A stretch of 64,000 nt of DNA from Theocolax elegans (GCA_026168455.1 CM047428.1:37880546-37944545), one strand, 5' to 3'. Positions 31,447 through 43,050 are shown, numbered from the stretch's first letter. The notes: a model not told the origin generated them from the letters alone. Numbers and translations: made by a program.

Positions 31447-32290
31447 CACCGGACTAATAAAATTTGTAGGTGACGGGTAGCTCGATCGTACTCCCATTTC
31501 ATCAGTCACAGCCTGTGAGCGGCCCACCAGATACTGGTAAAACCGATTGATGACTGTATCGGAGCAGCTCAAAGAACGCAGTTTAACAAGTAAGGATCCA
31601 TGAGGCACTCAATCAAACATTTTGGAAAAATTAAATAGGATAATGATGGTAATCATACGCTTATCTAAAATTCTTCTAACGTCATCCGTGATACCAATTA
31701 GTGCCGTCTAAGTTTTATTACCCCGGCGAAAGCCCGCTTGTCTTTCAACGATTAAATCATTTTTGTTTAAATAGTTGGTGAGCTGGTCATGAACAAGTTT
31801 TTCCAAAATTTTAGAGACTTCACTGAGTTTAGCTATGGGTCTAGTGTCAGACGGCGAATTAACCCTATTTGATTTAGCAAGTGGAAAAAGAAGAGATTTT
31901 TTCCAGGTTTCTGGGAAGTAACCAGTTCGGAGCGACAAACTAAAAATTTCCACTAAGTACGGAGTTACCTATGGAGCTAGAAGCTTAAGCATAGGGACAG
32001 ACATACCATCAAAGCCTGTCGCCTTGAAGGTAGCTCCAGAGATGGCTGCTAGAACTTTAAAGGAGGTGACAGGGATGAAATGAAAGAATGATTAAGGTAA
32101 GGGGGCTGTAAAGTGCTTGTGGATAAGATGAGTAGATGTAATTGATCTGGGGTAGAGAGATTATCTGAAATGGATATGAAAGCGTAATGAGTGTTGAGTT
32201 GATCCAATGTAAAACTGTTTAGGGGAGATGGGGAGAGTTTATTAACCAGTCCCATGTTTCTGAGCTCCATAGTTCAGTGGAGTTAGATGC
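31447..32290 (-). pseudogene. LINE (Jockey-like clade) reverse transcriptase fragment
   Basis: The minus strand reads GLVNKLSPSPLNSFTLDQLN (domain upstream of RT), ATGFDGMSVPMLKL, TGYFPETWKKSLLFPLAKSN, TRPIAKLSEVSKILEKLVHD and QAGFRRGNKTQTALIGI, then in shifted frames FNFSKMFDWVPHGSLLVKL and GRSQAVTDE. These are RT motifs 1, 2 and A of non-LTR retrotransposons (target-primed reverse transcription). Several stops and frameshifts occur, and the YxDD region is missing. The longest clean frame is 31708-31953. A related fragment lies at 61160-61574. Confidence 0.8.
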
Positions 32291-32449
32291 AACATTAAGT
32301 CTATTGTTAAATAATTATATTTACTCATATCAATTGAATTTCGGATTAACACTTTTACGAAAGTTATTCGACATCTAACAATAATTTCAATGAAAATTAC
32401 TTCCACTTTGATCGGTTCTAACTTGAATACGAAAGTTGATATGAACTCA

Positions 32450-32700
32450 AATCATAAACTAAAAGAAAGTTGAGTTAAAGTACATGTGATTAAAAAAAGA
32501 AGCTCAAATTGCTTAATTTGGAATAAAGTTATAAAAAGTAAGAAATTAAAGAAAGTTATCCAAAAGTTAATATAAATAATGTATTTTTTCTTTTAGTCTA
32601 AAATTCTTTATTTTCTTTATAACTTTGCTCCATATTGAGCAATTTAAGCTTCTTTTCTTTTAAATCATATCTACTTTAACTCAACTATTTTTCAGTTCTA
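32450..32700. repeat. Imperfect fold-back repeat related to the 1474-2133 MITE
   Basis: gttgagttaaagtacatgtg..aagaagctcaaattgc on the left is inverted at 32625-32690. Motif order (gttgag, gtagata/gtacat, aagaagctc, ttataac) parallels the MITE at 1474-2133, suggesting a distant subfamily. Confidence 0.6.
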
Positions 32701-33084
32701 GGTATAAGTTCCAATCAATATTGATTTTTAAGCAAGGCAGGATGACGACATCTCTTTGTTCTTTTATAATAACACTATAACAACTTATGTGTATATGAGA
32801 TGAGAATCAAATAATCAGACCAGAGACGTCACGAATAGCATTATTTACTGGCCACTAGCAGTCACTATTCAGCATAAATTTACCAGCATGTAGTAGCGAC
32901 GTAGATTGAAGAATAATACTTGTCACATCAACTGGTCACTGACGACATTGAGGATGAAGAAAAACCCGCCAAATTCACAGGATGGTGTGAGAAATTGAAA
33001 CCTTTTTTTTATAAAGCTCACGGTATAAAAACACATAAATATTGTACCGATGTGAGCCCACAGAATTCAGAAAATCTGCAAAAT
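32701..33084. other. No gene recognised
   Basis: A 71-codon plus-strand frame (32920-33135) runs into low-complexity sequence and has no known motif. Confidence 0.35.
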
Positions 33085-33290
33085 ATGAAAGAAAGTATGA
33101 GGGTGAGTGAGAGTAATATAGGTGGGGGGGAGTGAGGCAGGAAAGATAGAGATAGAGGTAGCAAGAGTATGTAAGAGAGGGGGGGGGTACAGATGGAGGT
33201 GGGGGCGAGAGTAAGATGGTGTGGGAGAGGAGAAGAGAGAAAGAGAGAGTGGAGGAGGGAGAGAGTGAGAATGATATATATGTGTATATA
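33085..33290 (+). repeat. Polypurine (GA-rich) low-complexity tract
   Basis: Almost only purines (gggagtgaggcagg, gagagaaagagagag and similar), followed by TATG repeats. Open frames on the complementary strand reflect this composition. It may adopt triplex DNA. Confidence 0.8.
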
Positions 33291-33383
33291 TGTATATATA
33301 TATATGTGTTGAATAGAATTTATCGATCTTCCCAAGTCAGAGGTGAAGGTAAAAAAGAAATTTTAATACATTTTTCCTTTTTC

Positions 33384-33420
33384 GTAACGTTTCGGTAGAC
33401 AATGATACCCTCTTCAGACT
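33384..33420 (-). ncRNA. Hammerhead-ribozyme-like motif, PLE-4 left arm
   Basis: The minus strand reads AGU, CUGAAGAG, stem II GGUA/UACC, GAAA, CGUU, AC. The core boxes CUGANGA and GAAA are intact. Stem I is only 2-3 bp. The predicted cleavage-site base is U. Confidence 0.6.
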
Positions 33421-33761
33421 GTATAAAATTTATTAATTTCGATTAGTACATCTCAGAATATAATGTAAACCGGGAACATAAATTTAAAAAATTAAAAAAT
33501 ATACCTTCTAATATCAATATCGTACAATGTTTACAATATTATTTCGCCGCAGGTCGATTTAAATTTTCGCTTCTTTTTCCTCATTCTAAAAACGAGGAAA
33601 CGTCAAACAGATGTATACACGACGAAAATTTCTGCTGTATATGAAACAATACAAGATTCGCGCTTTCTTATATAGGGATAATTAGCAAGTTTGTGTTCAT
33701 ATTTTTTGTATTGATGACGGATGATCAAGGTTGTGTTCAGTACGTTTGATTTCAGATAAAT

Positions 33762-34288
33762 TTAAAGGCTTTTCATTCTATACATAATTTGCGAATACTG
33801 TATATTTAATTTAATTGAGTCTTCTTGTTTGTTTATTGAATGTTTTTGTAAATTTATGTGTACCATTTCAGATGCAATTCTTTTTCCGTAATTCGGTTCT
33901 TTATCTAAAATCTTAAAATTTTGCCAATCAAAATCGCGTTGATTATTTTGTACGTGTTGAAAAATCATAGAATTTTTGTTAGTTTTATGTTCATTTATTC
34001 GGGTAATTATTTGTCTTTTTGTTTGTCCTACATACGAAGCATCACAATTGTTGCAATTTAATTTATATACTATGCTATTTTGAGTTTTTCTATCAGTTTT
34101 ATCTTTTCCTTTAATTATGATAGTACTTAATTTGTTTTCAATAATTGGAATTGTTTTTATTCCGTGTTTTTTAAATTCTGATGATACTTTTTCATAAAAA
34201 CCATTTAAGTAAGGTAGTGTTATTGTTGTTTTGTAGTTATTGTTTTCATTTCTATAGTGGTTAGTTGTCTGTTGATTTAAGACTGCAG
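33762..34288 (-). pseudogene. PLE-4 unit 1, inverted GIY-YIG endonuclease piece
   Basis: An uninterrupted minus-strand frame reads ITLPYLNGFYEKVSSEFKKH, IIIKGKDKTDRK, IVYKLNCNNCDASYVGQT (GIY-YIG core with Cys pair), KRQIITRINEHKT, FDWQNFKILD and RIASEMVHINL with the conserved Glu. The domain looks complete, whereas the plus-strand copies in this complex carry stops. Its reading frame runs into antisense N-terminal sequence at 34289, the inversion point. It may supply the best sequence of the family's endonuclease. Confidence 0.8.
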
Positions 34289-35045
34289 AAAATAATTTAA
34301 CCAAGAATACAAAGACTAAAAACTGGATTAAAAATTTAACAGATATTGAAATACCTAACAGCGTGGCTGATATAATTTCACTAGGACCCAAATATAGTTT
34401 ACCATTTACGTTAAACAATAAAATATCAGTCAGTTATATAAAATCTTTAGAAAATTTCTTTTTTATGAATGAAATAAATGAAGACCTTGCTGATTCACTA
34501 AGACAAAACTTAGTTGAAAATATAGATATACATTTAAAAAATAAAACCAAACATATAGATTTTATAAAAAACATAAAGATATTATTATAAGTTACGTCGA
34601 CAAAGGAAACACTACCGTTGTTATGAATAAGAAATAATGTATTGACAAAATGGAATTATTACTATCAGATAACAATTCATACCAAACTATACAAAAAAAT
34701 CCATTAAAATCTCTACAAAAATGCTCTTATAATTTTCTCAAAAAATGGAATGATAACGGATTCTTAGATAAAAAATACAATTCTACTCGTTTAACACAAA
34801 CTAACACTTCACTGCCAAAATGTTACGGTTTGCCAAAAATACATAAAGAAAATGTACCTTTGAGACCAATAGTATCTACAGTAGGATCACCAACTGAATT
34901 TTTATCCAAACAGTTATATAAAATCCTTTCTAACTGCATATCGAAATCAAAATCATATATAAAAAATAGCATTGAATTTATACATAAAATCAAAGATATA
35001 AATATACCGAGCGAATATTCTCTTGTTAGCCTAGACGCTTAATCT
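34289..35045 (+). pseudogene. PLE-4 unit 1, N-terminal region and RT motifs 1-A
   Basis: Plus-strand frames read WIKNLTDIEIPNSVADIISL and GPKYSLPFTLNNKISVS (N-terminal PLE region). After a 32-bp deletion and stops come DKGNTTVVMNKK, then MELLLSDNNSYQTIQ, LPKCYGLPKIHKENVPLRPI (RT motifs 1-2), FIHKIKDINIPSEYS and LVSLDA, where an in-frame TAA replaces the codon after the catalytic-Asp segment (motif A), followed by SLFTNI. The gene is cut by the MITE at 35177. Confidence 0.8.
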
Positions 35046-35176
35046 TTGTTTACAAACATAAGTTGTTCATTAATAAGAAAAAGCATAGAAAGAAGGTGTA
35101 GTTAAATTATACAAAAGACAGAAATACCAATAAGAGAAATAATAAATGCATCTGACTATCTAATTAACAATACATA

Positions 35177-36528
35177 CACTGCCGCTTACATAAATTTGGC
35201 CACCCCATTAAAAATCTGTCAAACTTTGAAGTTTTGTACCTCTATAAGGAATCAACCGATCTAAAAAATTCAAAGTACGTTTTGAAGCTCGTACCAAGCC
35301 CTTCAGTATATGATGAAAATATTTTAAAAAATAATGTTTAATTATTTTTTTATAAACAAATGAAAAAAAAAAATTTTCAATTTTTTTCGTCCATTTTCAA
35401 ATTGGCATAACTTTCTTAAAAATAATCTGATTAAAAAAAAACAAAATGGAGGTTAAAGCTATGGTACTCCTCTTCAAAATGCGCTATGCAGAATTTCTGT
35501 TTATTTATTTTTTAGGTAATTTTTAATTTTATGTAAAAAAAATCACATTTTTTTCAACAGCTCATAACTCAAAAACTATGAGTCAAACTAAAAAAATCAT
35601 AAGAGCAAAAATTATGCGTTTTTACTCAACGAATACGAATTTAACGTAAAAAATTCAAATTTGAATTTTTTTTTTACCAGGACGTTTTTTGTTTTACGTA
35701 TATAATACATACAGTTGCAAATAAACATAAGTATTAACTAAAAAATAAATACAACTATTCAATTATAAACACAAGTTAAACAGAAATCCCGTAAAACTTG
35801 TAGTCTTTACTTTTATATCAAGGTATATATATTCGTGCATGCATTGTATACGAACTACTATTATCATAGGTACGATACCATTATAAAGTAGATTATATAC
35901 CGATTGTAAAAAATATCCATTATCTATTTAAATCAATACTACGTATATAAGTCGTATAACTTAATATATAATATTTCAATTTCTTAATATATAATATATA
36001 ATATTATACGTAAAACAAAAAACGTCCTGGTAAAAAAAAATAATTCAAATTTGAATTTTTTACGTTAAATTCGTATTCGTTGAGTAAAAACGCATAATTT
36101 TTGCTCTTATGATTTTTTTAGTTTGACTCATAGTTTTTGAGTTATGAGCTGTTGAAAAAAATGTGATTTTTTTTACATAAAATTAAAAAATTACCTAAAA
36201 AATAAATGAACAGAAATTCTGCATAGCGCATTTTGAAGAGGAGTACCATAGCTTTAACCTCCATTTTGTTTTTTTAATCAGATTATTTTAAGAAAGTTAT
36301 GCCAATTTGAAAATGGACGAAAAAAATTGAAAATTTTTTTTTTCATTTGTTTATAAAAAAATAATTAAACATTATTTTTTAAAATATTTTCATCATATAC
36401 TGAAGGGCTTGGTACGAGCTTCAAAACGTACTTTGAATTTTTAGATCGGTTGATTCCTTATAGAGGTACAAAACTTCAAAGTTTGACAGATTTTTAATGG
36501 GGTGGCCAAATTTATGTGAGCGGCAGTG
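35177..36528. mobile_element. TA-flanked fold-back MITE inside PLE-4 unit 1
   Basis: A 1,352-bp palindrome with ends cactgccgcttacataaatt and its near-complement, flanked by TA at 35175-35176 and 36529-36530. The terminal TTGGCCACCCC block resembles Tc1-type element ends. Arms match for about 500 bp around a spacer rich in tatataatat. It splits the reverse transcriptase between motif A and motif B. Confidence 0.9.
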
Positions 36529-36530
36529 TA

Positions 36531-37590
36531 TTTTCAATTTAACAATAAATACTTTAAACAAACAGATGGCACACCTATGGGCGCAGCAACATCAGGTTTA
36601 TTCGCTGATATAGTTATGGAAGATCTCGAGACTAAATGTTTATACAAATTAAGTTTTAAAACCCATTTTTATTATAGATATGTAGACGACATAATAACAT
36701 GCATTCCTACAGATAAAATTAATGAACTGTTACACATTTCCAACTCCTACGACCCAAAACTAAAATTCACCTATGAAATTGAACAGAACAATAAAATCAG
36801 CTTTTTAGATACATTATTAATAAAAAACGACAATAAAATTATAACAGACTGGTATACAAAACCCACTTTCTCGGCACGGTTTTTAAATTTCGACTCCGCT
36901 CATCCAATTTCACAAAAGATTGCGATGGTTTACAACCTAGTAGATAGAGCAACTAAACTTTCAGATAAAAATTACCACAAACAAAACATCAATAAAATAC
37001 AAGAGTATTTATTAAAAAATAGTTATCCAAAAAAATTTATAAATAGATACGTTAAAAAACAACTTGCAGTCTTAAATCAACAGACAACTAACCACTATAG
37101 AAATTAAAACAATAACTACAAAACAACAATAACACTACCTTACTTAAATGGTTTTTATGAAAAAGTATCATCAGAATTTAAAAAACACGGAATAAAAACA
37201 ATTCCAATTATTGAATACAAATTAAGTAATATCATAATTAAAGGAAAAGATAAAACTGATAGAAAAACTCAAAATAACATAGTATATAAATTAAATTGCA
37301 ACCATTGTGATGCTTCATATGTAGGACAAACAAAAAGACAAATAATTACCCGAATAAATGAATATAAAACTAAAAAAAATTCTATGATCTTTTAACACGT
37401 ACAAAATAATCAACACGATTTTGATTGGCAAAATTTTAAGATTTTAGATAAAGAACCGAATTATGGAAAAAGAATTGCATTTGAAATGGTACACACAAAT
37501 TTACAAAAACATTCAATAAACAAACAAGAAGACTCAATTAAATTAAATATACAGTATTCGCAAATTATATATAGAATGAAAAGCCTTTAA
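36531..37590 (+). pseudogene. PLE-4 unit 1, RT motifs B-E and GIY-YIG endonuclease
   Basis: Reads FNNKYFKQTDGTPMGAATSG (motif B), LFADIVMEDLETKC, YYRYVDDIITCIP (motif C, YVDD), ISFLDTLLIKND, DWYTKPTFSARFLNFDSAH and the linker. A stop at about 37107 (RN-stop) interrupts before ITLPYLNGFYEKVS, KGKDKTDRKTQ, VYKLNCNHCDASYVGQTKR, NEYKTKKN and a second stop (about 37395). FDWQNFKILD and RIAFEMVHTNLQ follow. Both stops are absent from the inverted copies, so they are later damage. Confidence 0.85.
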
Positions 37591-37768
37591 ATTTATCTGA
37601 AATCAAACGTACTGTACACAACCTTGATCATCCGTCATCAATAGAAAAATATGAACAAAACTTGCTAATTATCCCTATATAGGGATAATTAGCAAGTTTG
37701 TGTTCATATTTTTTGTATTGATGACGGATGATCAAGGTTGTGTACAGTACGTTTGATTTCAGATAAAT

Positions 37769-38295
37769 TTAAAGGCTTTTCATTCTATATATAATTTGCG
37801 AATACTGTATATTTAATTTAATTGAGTCTTCTTGTTTGTTTATTGAATGTTTTTGTAAATTTGTGTGTACCATTTCAAATGCAATTCTTTTTCCATAATT
37901 CGGTTCTTTATCTAAAATCTTAAAATTTTGCCAATCAAAATCGTGTTGATTATTTTGTACGTGTTGAAAAATCATAGAATTTTTGTTAGTTTTATGTTCA
38001 TTTATTCGGGTAATTATTTGTCTTTTTGTTTGTCCTACATATGAAGCATCACAATGGTTGCAATTTAATTTATATACTATGTTATTTTGAGTTTTTCTAT
38101 CAGTTTTATCTTTTCCTTTAATTATGATAGTACTTAATTTGTTTTCAATAATTGGAATTGTTTTTATTCCGTGTTTTTTAAATTCTGATGATACTTTTTC
38201 ATAAAAACCATTTAAGTAAGGTAGTGTTATTGTTGTTTTGTAGTTATTGTTTTCATTTCTATAGTGGTTAGTTGTCTGTTGATTTAAGACTGCAG
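37769..38295 (-). pseudogene. PLE-4 unit 2, inverted GIY-YIG endonuclease piece
   Basis: Same organisation as 33762-34288, 4,007 bp further on, and also without stops. It reads NHCDASYVGQT, NQHDFDW and FEMVHTNL, agreeing at these positions with the plus-strand endonucleases rather than with the outer inverted piece (NNCDASY, NQRDFDW, SEMVHINL). This pattern suggests local duplication or conversion. Confidence 0.8.
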
Positions 38296-39080
38296 AAAAT
38301 AATTTAACCAAGAATACAAAGACTAAAAACTGGATTAAAAATTTAACAGATATTGAAATACCTAACAGCGTGGCTGATATAATTTCACTAGGACCCAAAT
38401 ATAGTTTACCATTTACGTTAAACAATAAAATATCAGTCAGTTATATAAAATCTTTAGAAAATTTCTTTTTTATGAATGAAATAAATGAAGACCTTGCTGA
38501 TTCACTAAGACAAAACTTAGTTGAAAATATAGATATACATTTAAAAAATAAAACCAAACATATACCGATCAATACCATTTTACTACAAACATAAACCAAA
38601 TTTATAAACATAAGATATTATTATAAGTTACGTCGACAAAGGAAACACTACCGTTGTTATGAATAAGAAATAATGTATTGACAAAATGGAATTATTACTA
38701 TCAGATAACAATTCATACCAAACTATACAAAAAATCCATTAAAATCTCTACAAAAATGCTCTTATAATTTTCTCAAAAAATGGAATGATAACGGATTCTT
38801 AGATAAAAAATACAATTCTACTCGTTTAACACAAACTAACACTTCACTGCCAAAATGTTACGGTTTGCCAAAAATACATAAAGAAAATGTACCTTTGAGA
38901 CCAATAGTATCTACAGTAGGATCACCAACTGAATTTTTATCCAAACAGTTATATAAAATCCTTTCTAACTGCATATCGAAATCAAAATCATATATAAAAA
39001 ATAGCATTGAATTTATACATAAAATCAAAGATATAAATATACCGAGCGAATATTCTCTTGTTAGCCTAGACGCTTAATCT
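38296..39080 (+). pseudogene. PLE-4 unit 2, N-terminal region and RT motifs 1-A
   Basis: Matches 34289-35045 but keeps 32 extra bases near 38565-38600 (reading HIPINTILLQT before a stop). It has a single-base deletion in the aaaaaatcc run near 38750, which shifts the frame ahead of LPKIHKENVPLRPI. The same TAA follows LVSLDA, so that mutation predates the duplication. Confidence 0.8.
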
Positions 39081-39211
39081 TTGTTTACAAACATAAGTTG
39101 TTCATTAATAAGAAAAAGCATAGAAAGAAGGTGTAGTTAAATTATACAAAAGACAGAAATACCAATAAGAGAAATAATAAATGCATCTGACTATCTAATT
39201 AACAATACATA

Positions 39212-40567
39212 CACTGCCGCTTACATAAATTTGGCCACCCCATTAAAAATCTGTCAAACTTTGAAGTTTTGTACCTCTATAAGGAATCAACCGATCTAAA
39301 AAATTCAAAGTACGTTTTGAAGCTCGTACCAAGCCCTTCAGTATATGATGAAAATATTTTAAAAAATAATGTTTAATTATTTTTTTATAAACAAATGAAA
39401 AAAAAAATTTTCAATTTTTTTCGTCCATTTTCAAATTGGCATAACTTTCTTAAAAATAATCTGATTAAAAAAAACAAAATGGAGGTTAAAGCTATGGTAC
39501 TCCTCTTCAAAATGCGCTATGCAGAATTTCTGTTTATTTATTTTTTAGGTAATTTTTTAATTTTATGTAAAAAAAATCACATTTTTTTCAACAGCTCATA
39601 ACTCAAAAACTATGAGTCAAACTAAAAAAATCATAAGAGCAAAAATTATGCGTTTTTACTCAACGAATACGAATTTAACGTAAAAAATTCAAATTTGAAT
39701 TTTTTTTTTTACCAGGACGTTTTTTGTTTTACGTATATAATACATACAGTTGCAAATAAACATAAGTATTAACTAAAAAATAAATACAACTATTCAATTA
39801 TAAACACAAGTTAAACAGAAATCCCGTAAAACTTGTAGTCTTTACTTTTATATCAAGGTATATATATTCGTGCATGCATTGTATACGAACTACTATTATC
39901 ATAGGTACGATACCATTATAAAGTAGATTATATACCGATTGTAAAAAATATCCATTATCTATTTAAATCAATACTACGTATATAAGTCGTATAACTTAAT
40001 ATATAATATTTCAATTTCTTAATATATAATATATAATATTATACGTAAAACAAAAAACGTCCTGGTAAAAAAAAATAATTCAAATTTGAATTTTTTACGT
40101 TAAATTCGTATTCGTTGAGTAAAAACGCATAATTTTTGCTCTTATGATTTTTTTAGTTTGACTCATAGTTTTTGAGTTATGAGCTGTTGAAAAAAATGTG
40201 ATTTTTTTTACATAAAATTAAAAAATTACCTAAAAAATAAATGAACAGAAATTCTGCATAGCGCATTTTGAAGAGGAGTACCATAGCTTTAACCTCCATT
40301 TTGTTTTTTTTAATCAGATTATTTTTAAGAAAGTTATGCCAATTTGAAAATGGACGAAAAAAATTGAAAATTTTTTTTTTTCATTTGTTTATAAAAAAAT
40401 AATTAAACATTATTTTTTAAAATATTTTCATCATATACTGAAGGGCTTGGTACGAGCTTCAAAACGTACTTTGAATTTTTTAGATCGGTTGATTCCTTAT
40501 AGAGGTACAAAACTTCAAAGTTTGACAGATTTTTAATGGGGTGGCCAAATTTATGTGAGCGGCAGTG
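39212..40567. mobile_element. TA-flanked fold-back MITE inside PLE-4 unit 2
   Basis: Copy of the MITE at 35177-36528 in exactly the same PLE position (TA at 39210-39211 and 40568-40569), 4 bp longer through homopolymer changes. Identical placement means the two units derive from one already-interrupted ancestor. Confidence 0.9.
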
Positions 40568-40569
40568 TA

Positions 40570-41629
40570 TTTTCAATTTAACAATAAATACTTTAAACAA
40601 ACAGATGGCACACCTATGGGCGCAGCAACATCAGGTTTATTCGCTGATATAGTTATGGAAGATCTCGAGACTAAATGTTTATACAAATTAAGTTTTAAAC
40701 CCATTTTTTATTATAGATATGTAGACGACATAATAACATGCATTCCTACAGATAAAATTAATGAACTGTTACACATTTCCAACTCCTACGACCCAAAACT
40801 AAAATTCACCTATGAAATTGAACAGAACAATAAAATCAGCTTTTTAGATACATTATTAATAAAAAACGACAATAAAATTATAACAGACTGGTATACAAAA
40901 CCCACTTTCTCGGCACGGTTTTTAAATTTCGACTCCGCTCATCCAATTTCACAAAAGATTGCGATGGTTTACAACCTAGTAGATAGAGCAACTAAACTTT
41001 CAGATAAAAATTACCACAAACAAAACATCAATAAAATACAAGAGTATTTATTAAAAAATAGTTATCCAAAAAAATTTATAAATAGATACGTTAAAAAACA
41101 ACTTGCAGTCTTAAATCAACAGACAACTAACCACTATAGAAATTAAAACAATAACTACAAAACAACAATAACACTACCTTACTTAAATGGTTTTTATGAA
41201 AAAGTATCATCAGAATTTAAAAAACACGGAATAAAAACAATTCCAATTATTGAATACAAATTAAGTAATATCATAATTAAAGGAAAAGATAAAACTGATA
41301 GAAAAACTCAAAATAACATAGTATATAAATTAAATTGCAACCATTGTGATGCTTCATATGTAGGACAAACAAAAAGACAAATAATTACCCGAATAAATGA
41401 ATATAAAACTAAAAAAAATTCTATGATCTTTTAACACGTACAAAATAATCAACACGATTTTGATTGGCAAAATTTTAAGATTTTAGATAAAGAACCGAAT
41501 TATGGAAAAAGAATTGCATTTGAAATGGTACACACAAATTTACAAAAACATTCAATAAACAAACAAGAAGACTCAATTAAATTAAATATACAGTATTCGC
41601 AAATTATATATAGAATGAAAAGCCTTTAA
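40570..41629 (+). pseudogene. PLE-4 unit 2, RT motifs B-E and GIY-YIG endonuclease
   Basis: Nearly identical to 36531-37590, including both stops (after HYRN and after NSMIF). It differs in FKPIFYYRYVDD against FKTHFYYRYVDD of unit 1, caused by compensating one-base shifts. The GIY-YIG core NHCDASYVGQTKR and Glu region FEMVHTN are visible. It ends at the stop after RMKSL, followed by the outer arm. Confidence 0.85.
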
Positions 41630-41970
41630 ATTTATCTGAAATCAAACGTACTGTACACAACCTTGATCATCCGTCATCAATAGAAAAAATATGAACACAA
41701 ACTTGCTAATTATCCCTATATAAGAAAGCGCGAATCTTGTATTGTTTCATATACAGCAGAAATTTTCGTCGTTTATACATCTGTTTGACGTTTCCTCGTG
41801 TTTAGAATAAGGAAAAAGAAGCGAAAATTTAAATCGACTTGCGGCGAAATAATATTGTAAACATTGTACGATATTGATATTAGAAGGTATATTTTTTAAT
41901 TTTTTTAATTTACGTTCCCGGTTTACATTATATTCTGAGATGTACTAATCGAAATTAATAAATTTTATAC

Positions 41971-42008
41971 AGTCAGAAGAGGGTAGCATTGTCTACCGAA
42001 ACGTTATG
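41971..42008 (+). ncRNA. Hammerhead-like motif, PLE-4 right arm (one core change)
   Basis: Reads AGU, CAGAAGAG, GGUAG, CAUUGU, CUACC, GAAA, CGUU, AU. Stem II is a perfect 5 bp. The first box is CAGAAGA instead of CUGAAGA (U4 changed), so this copy may be inactive. Confidence 0.5.
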
Positions 42009-42142
42009 AAAAAGGATAAATGTATTAAAATTTCTTTTTTACCTTCACCTCTGACTTGGGAAGATCGATAAATTCTATTCAACTGATATTAAGCAGTACC
42101 AAGTGATAAAATCAAAATTTCAATATATATATATATATATAT

Positions 42143-42583
42143 TTTTTTTTTTATGTTATTTAACGTCGCTCTATTTATGCTGCCAGGGCTAATCAGCGAC
42201 GGAGGTGAACGGTGTGTCTGTTAACAAAGCACATGTAGTTGAAACAGTGGTGCTTGTGTCCATCGGAAGATATCATCGGTCACTGTAATTAGTCTAATAA
42301 TTACAGTTTCCTGTCCTCCCGATGGTACCACCGCGATCCTCTTTACATCTTCGCGTCCCTAACATTCCCTATAGTTCAGATGCCCGTGCCTCTCATGCAC
42401 TGACAAATGCACGAAACGCACGCGTACCTGAACTGGCGTCACATTATAGTGACACGCCGAGCCACTGAGTCGCGGTGTTCGAAAAATGCACATGAAAAAA
42501 TTTTCAGAGGTACACGTCTGGGATCGAACCCACGACCCTCGGTGTGAGAGTCGGGAGCTCTACCCATGAGCCACCGCGGCTCT
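42143..42583 (-). mobile_element. tRNA-derived SINE (copy B)
   Basis: The minus strand has a tRNA-like head at 42512-42581 (A box TGGCTCATGGGTAGAGC, B box GGTTCGATCCC), a long body, and a 3' part (acctccgtcgctgattagc, gagcgacgttaa) shared with the SINE at 16926-17143, followed by an A-rich tail (plus-strand T run at 42143). It is longer than copy A, with unrelated middle sequence. TA microsatellites border both sides. Confidence 0.8.
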
Positions 42584-42616
<33 letters not shown>

Positions 42617-43050
42617 GAATTCATTAAATTTTCTTTCTGTATAGCAGGCTTAGAACTGTAATGTATAGACTGCGGGAGTTTATGCAGAAATATTATTTTG
42701 CATATTTTGCATTAAAGATATATATTGCATATGTTGCATAGTTATTCATATTGCATCAAATCTGTATATTTTTCATTCTTGCAATTTAGTATGAAATTCT
42801 ACTTGCCATTTATAAATTTTATATTTCCATTTAGATAATCATATAATATGATTTAAATAAATGGAAATTCAAAGAATTTACGCTATCAAACATTACCTTA
42901 AGTAATAAGTGTTTACTCTGATTTCGTATACACTGTAAGAAGAGTAGTTTTTGTAATCGAATCGTTCGGACAACAAGTAAAAGTTCAATTGAAACGCTCA
43001 GAATTCAATTGAAATAATTAGAATTCGGTAACGAATTTGAAAATGATGTC
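42584..43050. other. No gene recognised; TA and GA microsatellites at 42584-42616
   Basis: AT-rich. It precedes the first exon of the hAT pseudogene and may be its upstream region, but no promoter is identifiable. Confidence 0.4.

Larger units (their letters stand above)
33305..42085. mobile_element. PLE-4: compound Penelope-like element with two head-to-tail units and outer inverted repeats
   Basis: Outer arms 33305-33770 and 41640-42085 are inverted copies, each with a hammerhead-like motif. Between them lie unit 1 (about 33672-37680) and unit 2 (37681-41717), which are nearly identical. Each unit has an inverted endonuclease piece, then a plus-strand N-terminal region, RT motifs 1-A, a fold-back MITE, RT motifs B-E and an endonuclease. 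Unit 1 lacks 32 bp near 34560 that unit 2 has. Confidence 0.85.

Noticed and set aside
32920..33335. Small open frames around 33 kb
   Set aside because: Produced by the GA-rich low-complexity tract on either strand.
33216..33398. Coding frame leading into PLE-4
   Set aside because: Starts in low-complexity sequence and ends in the PLE terminal arm; no family match.
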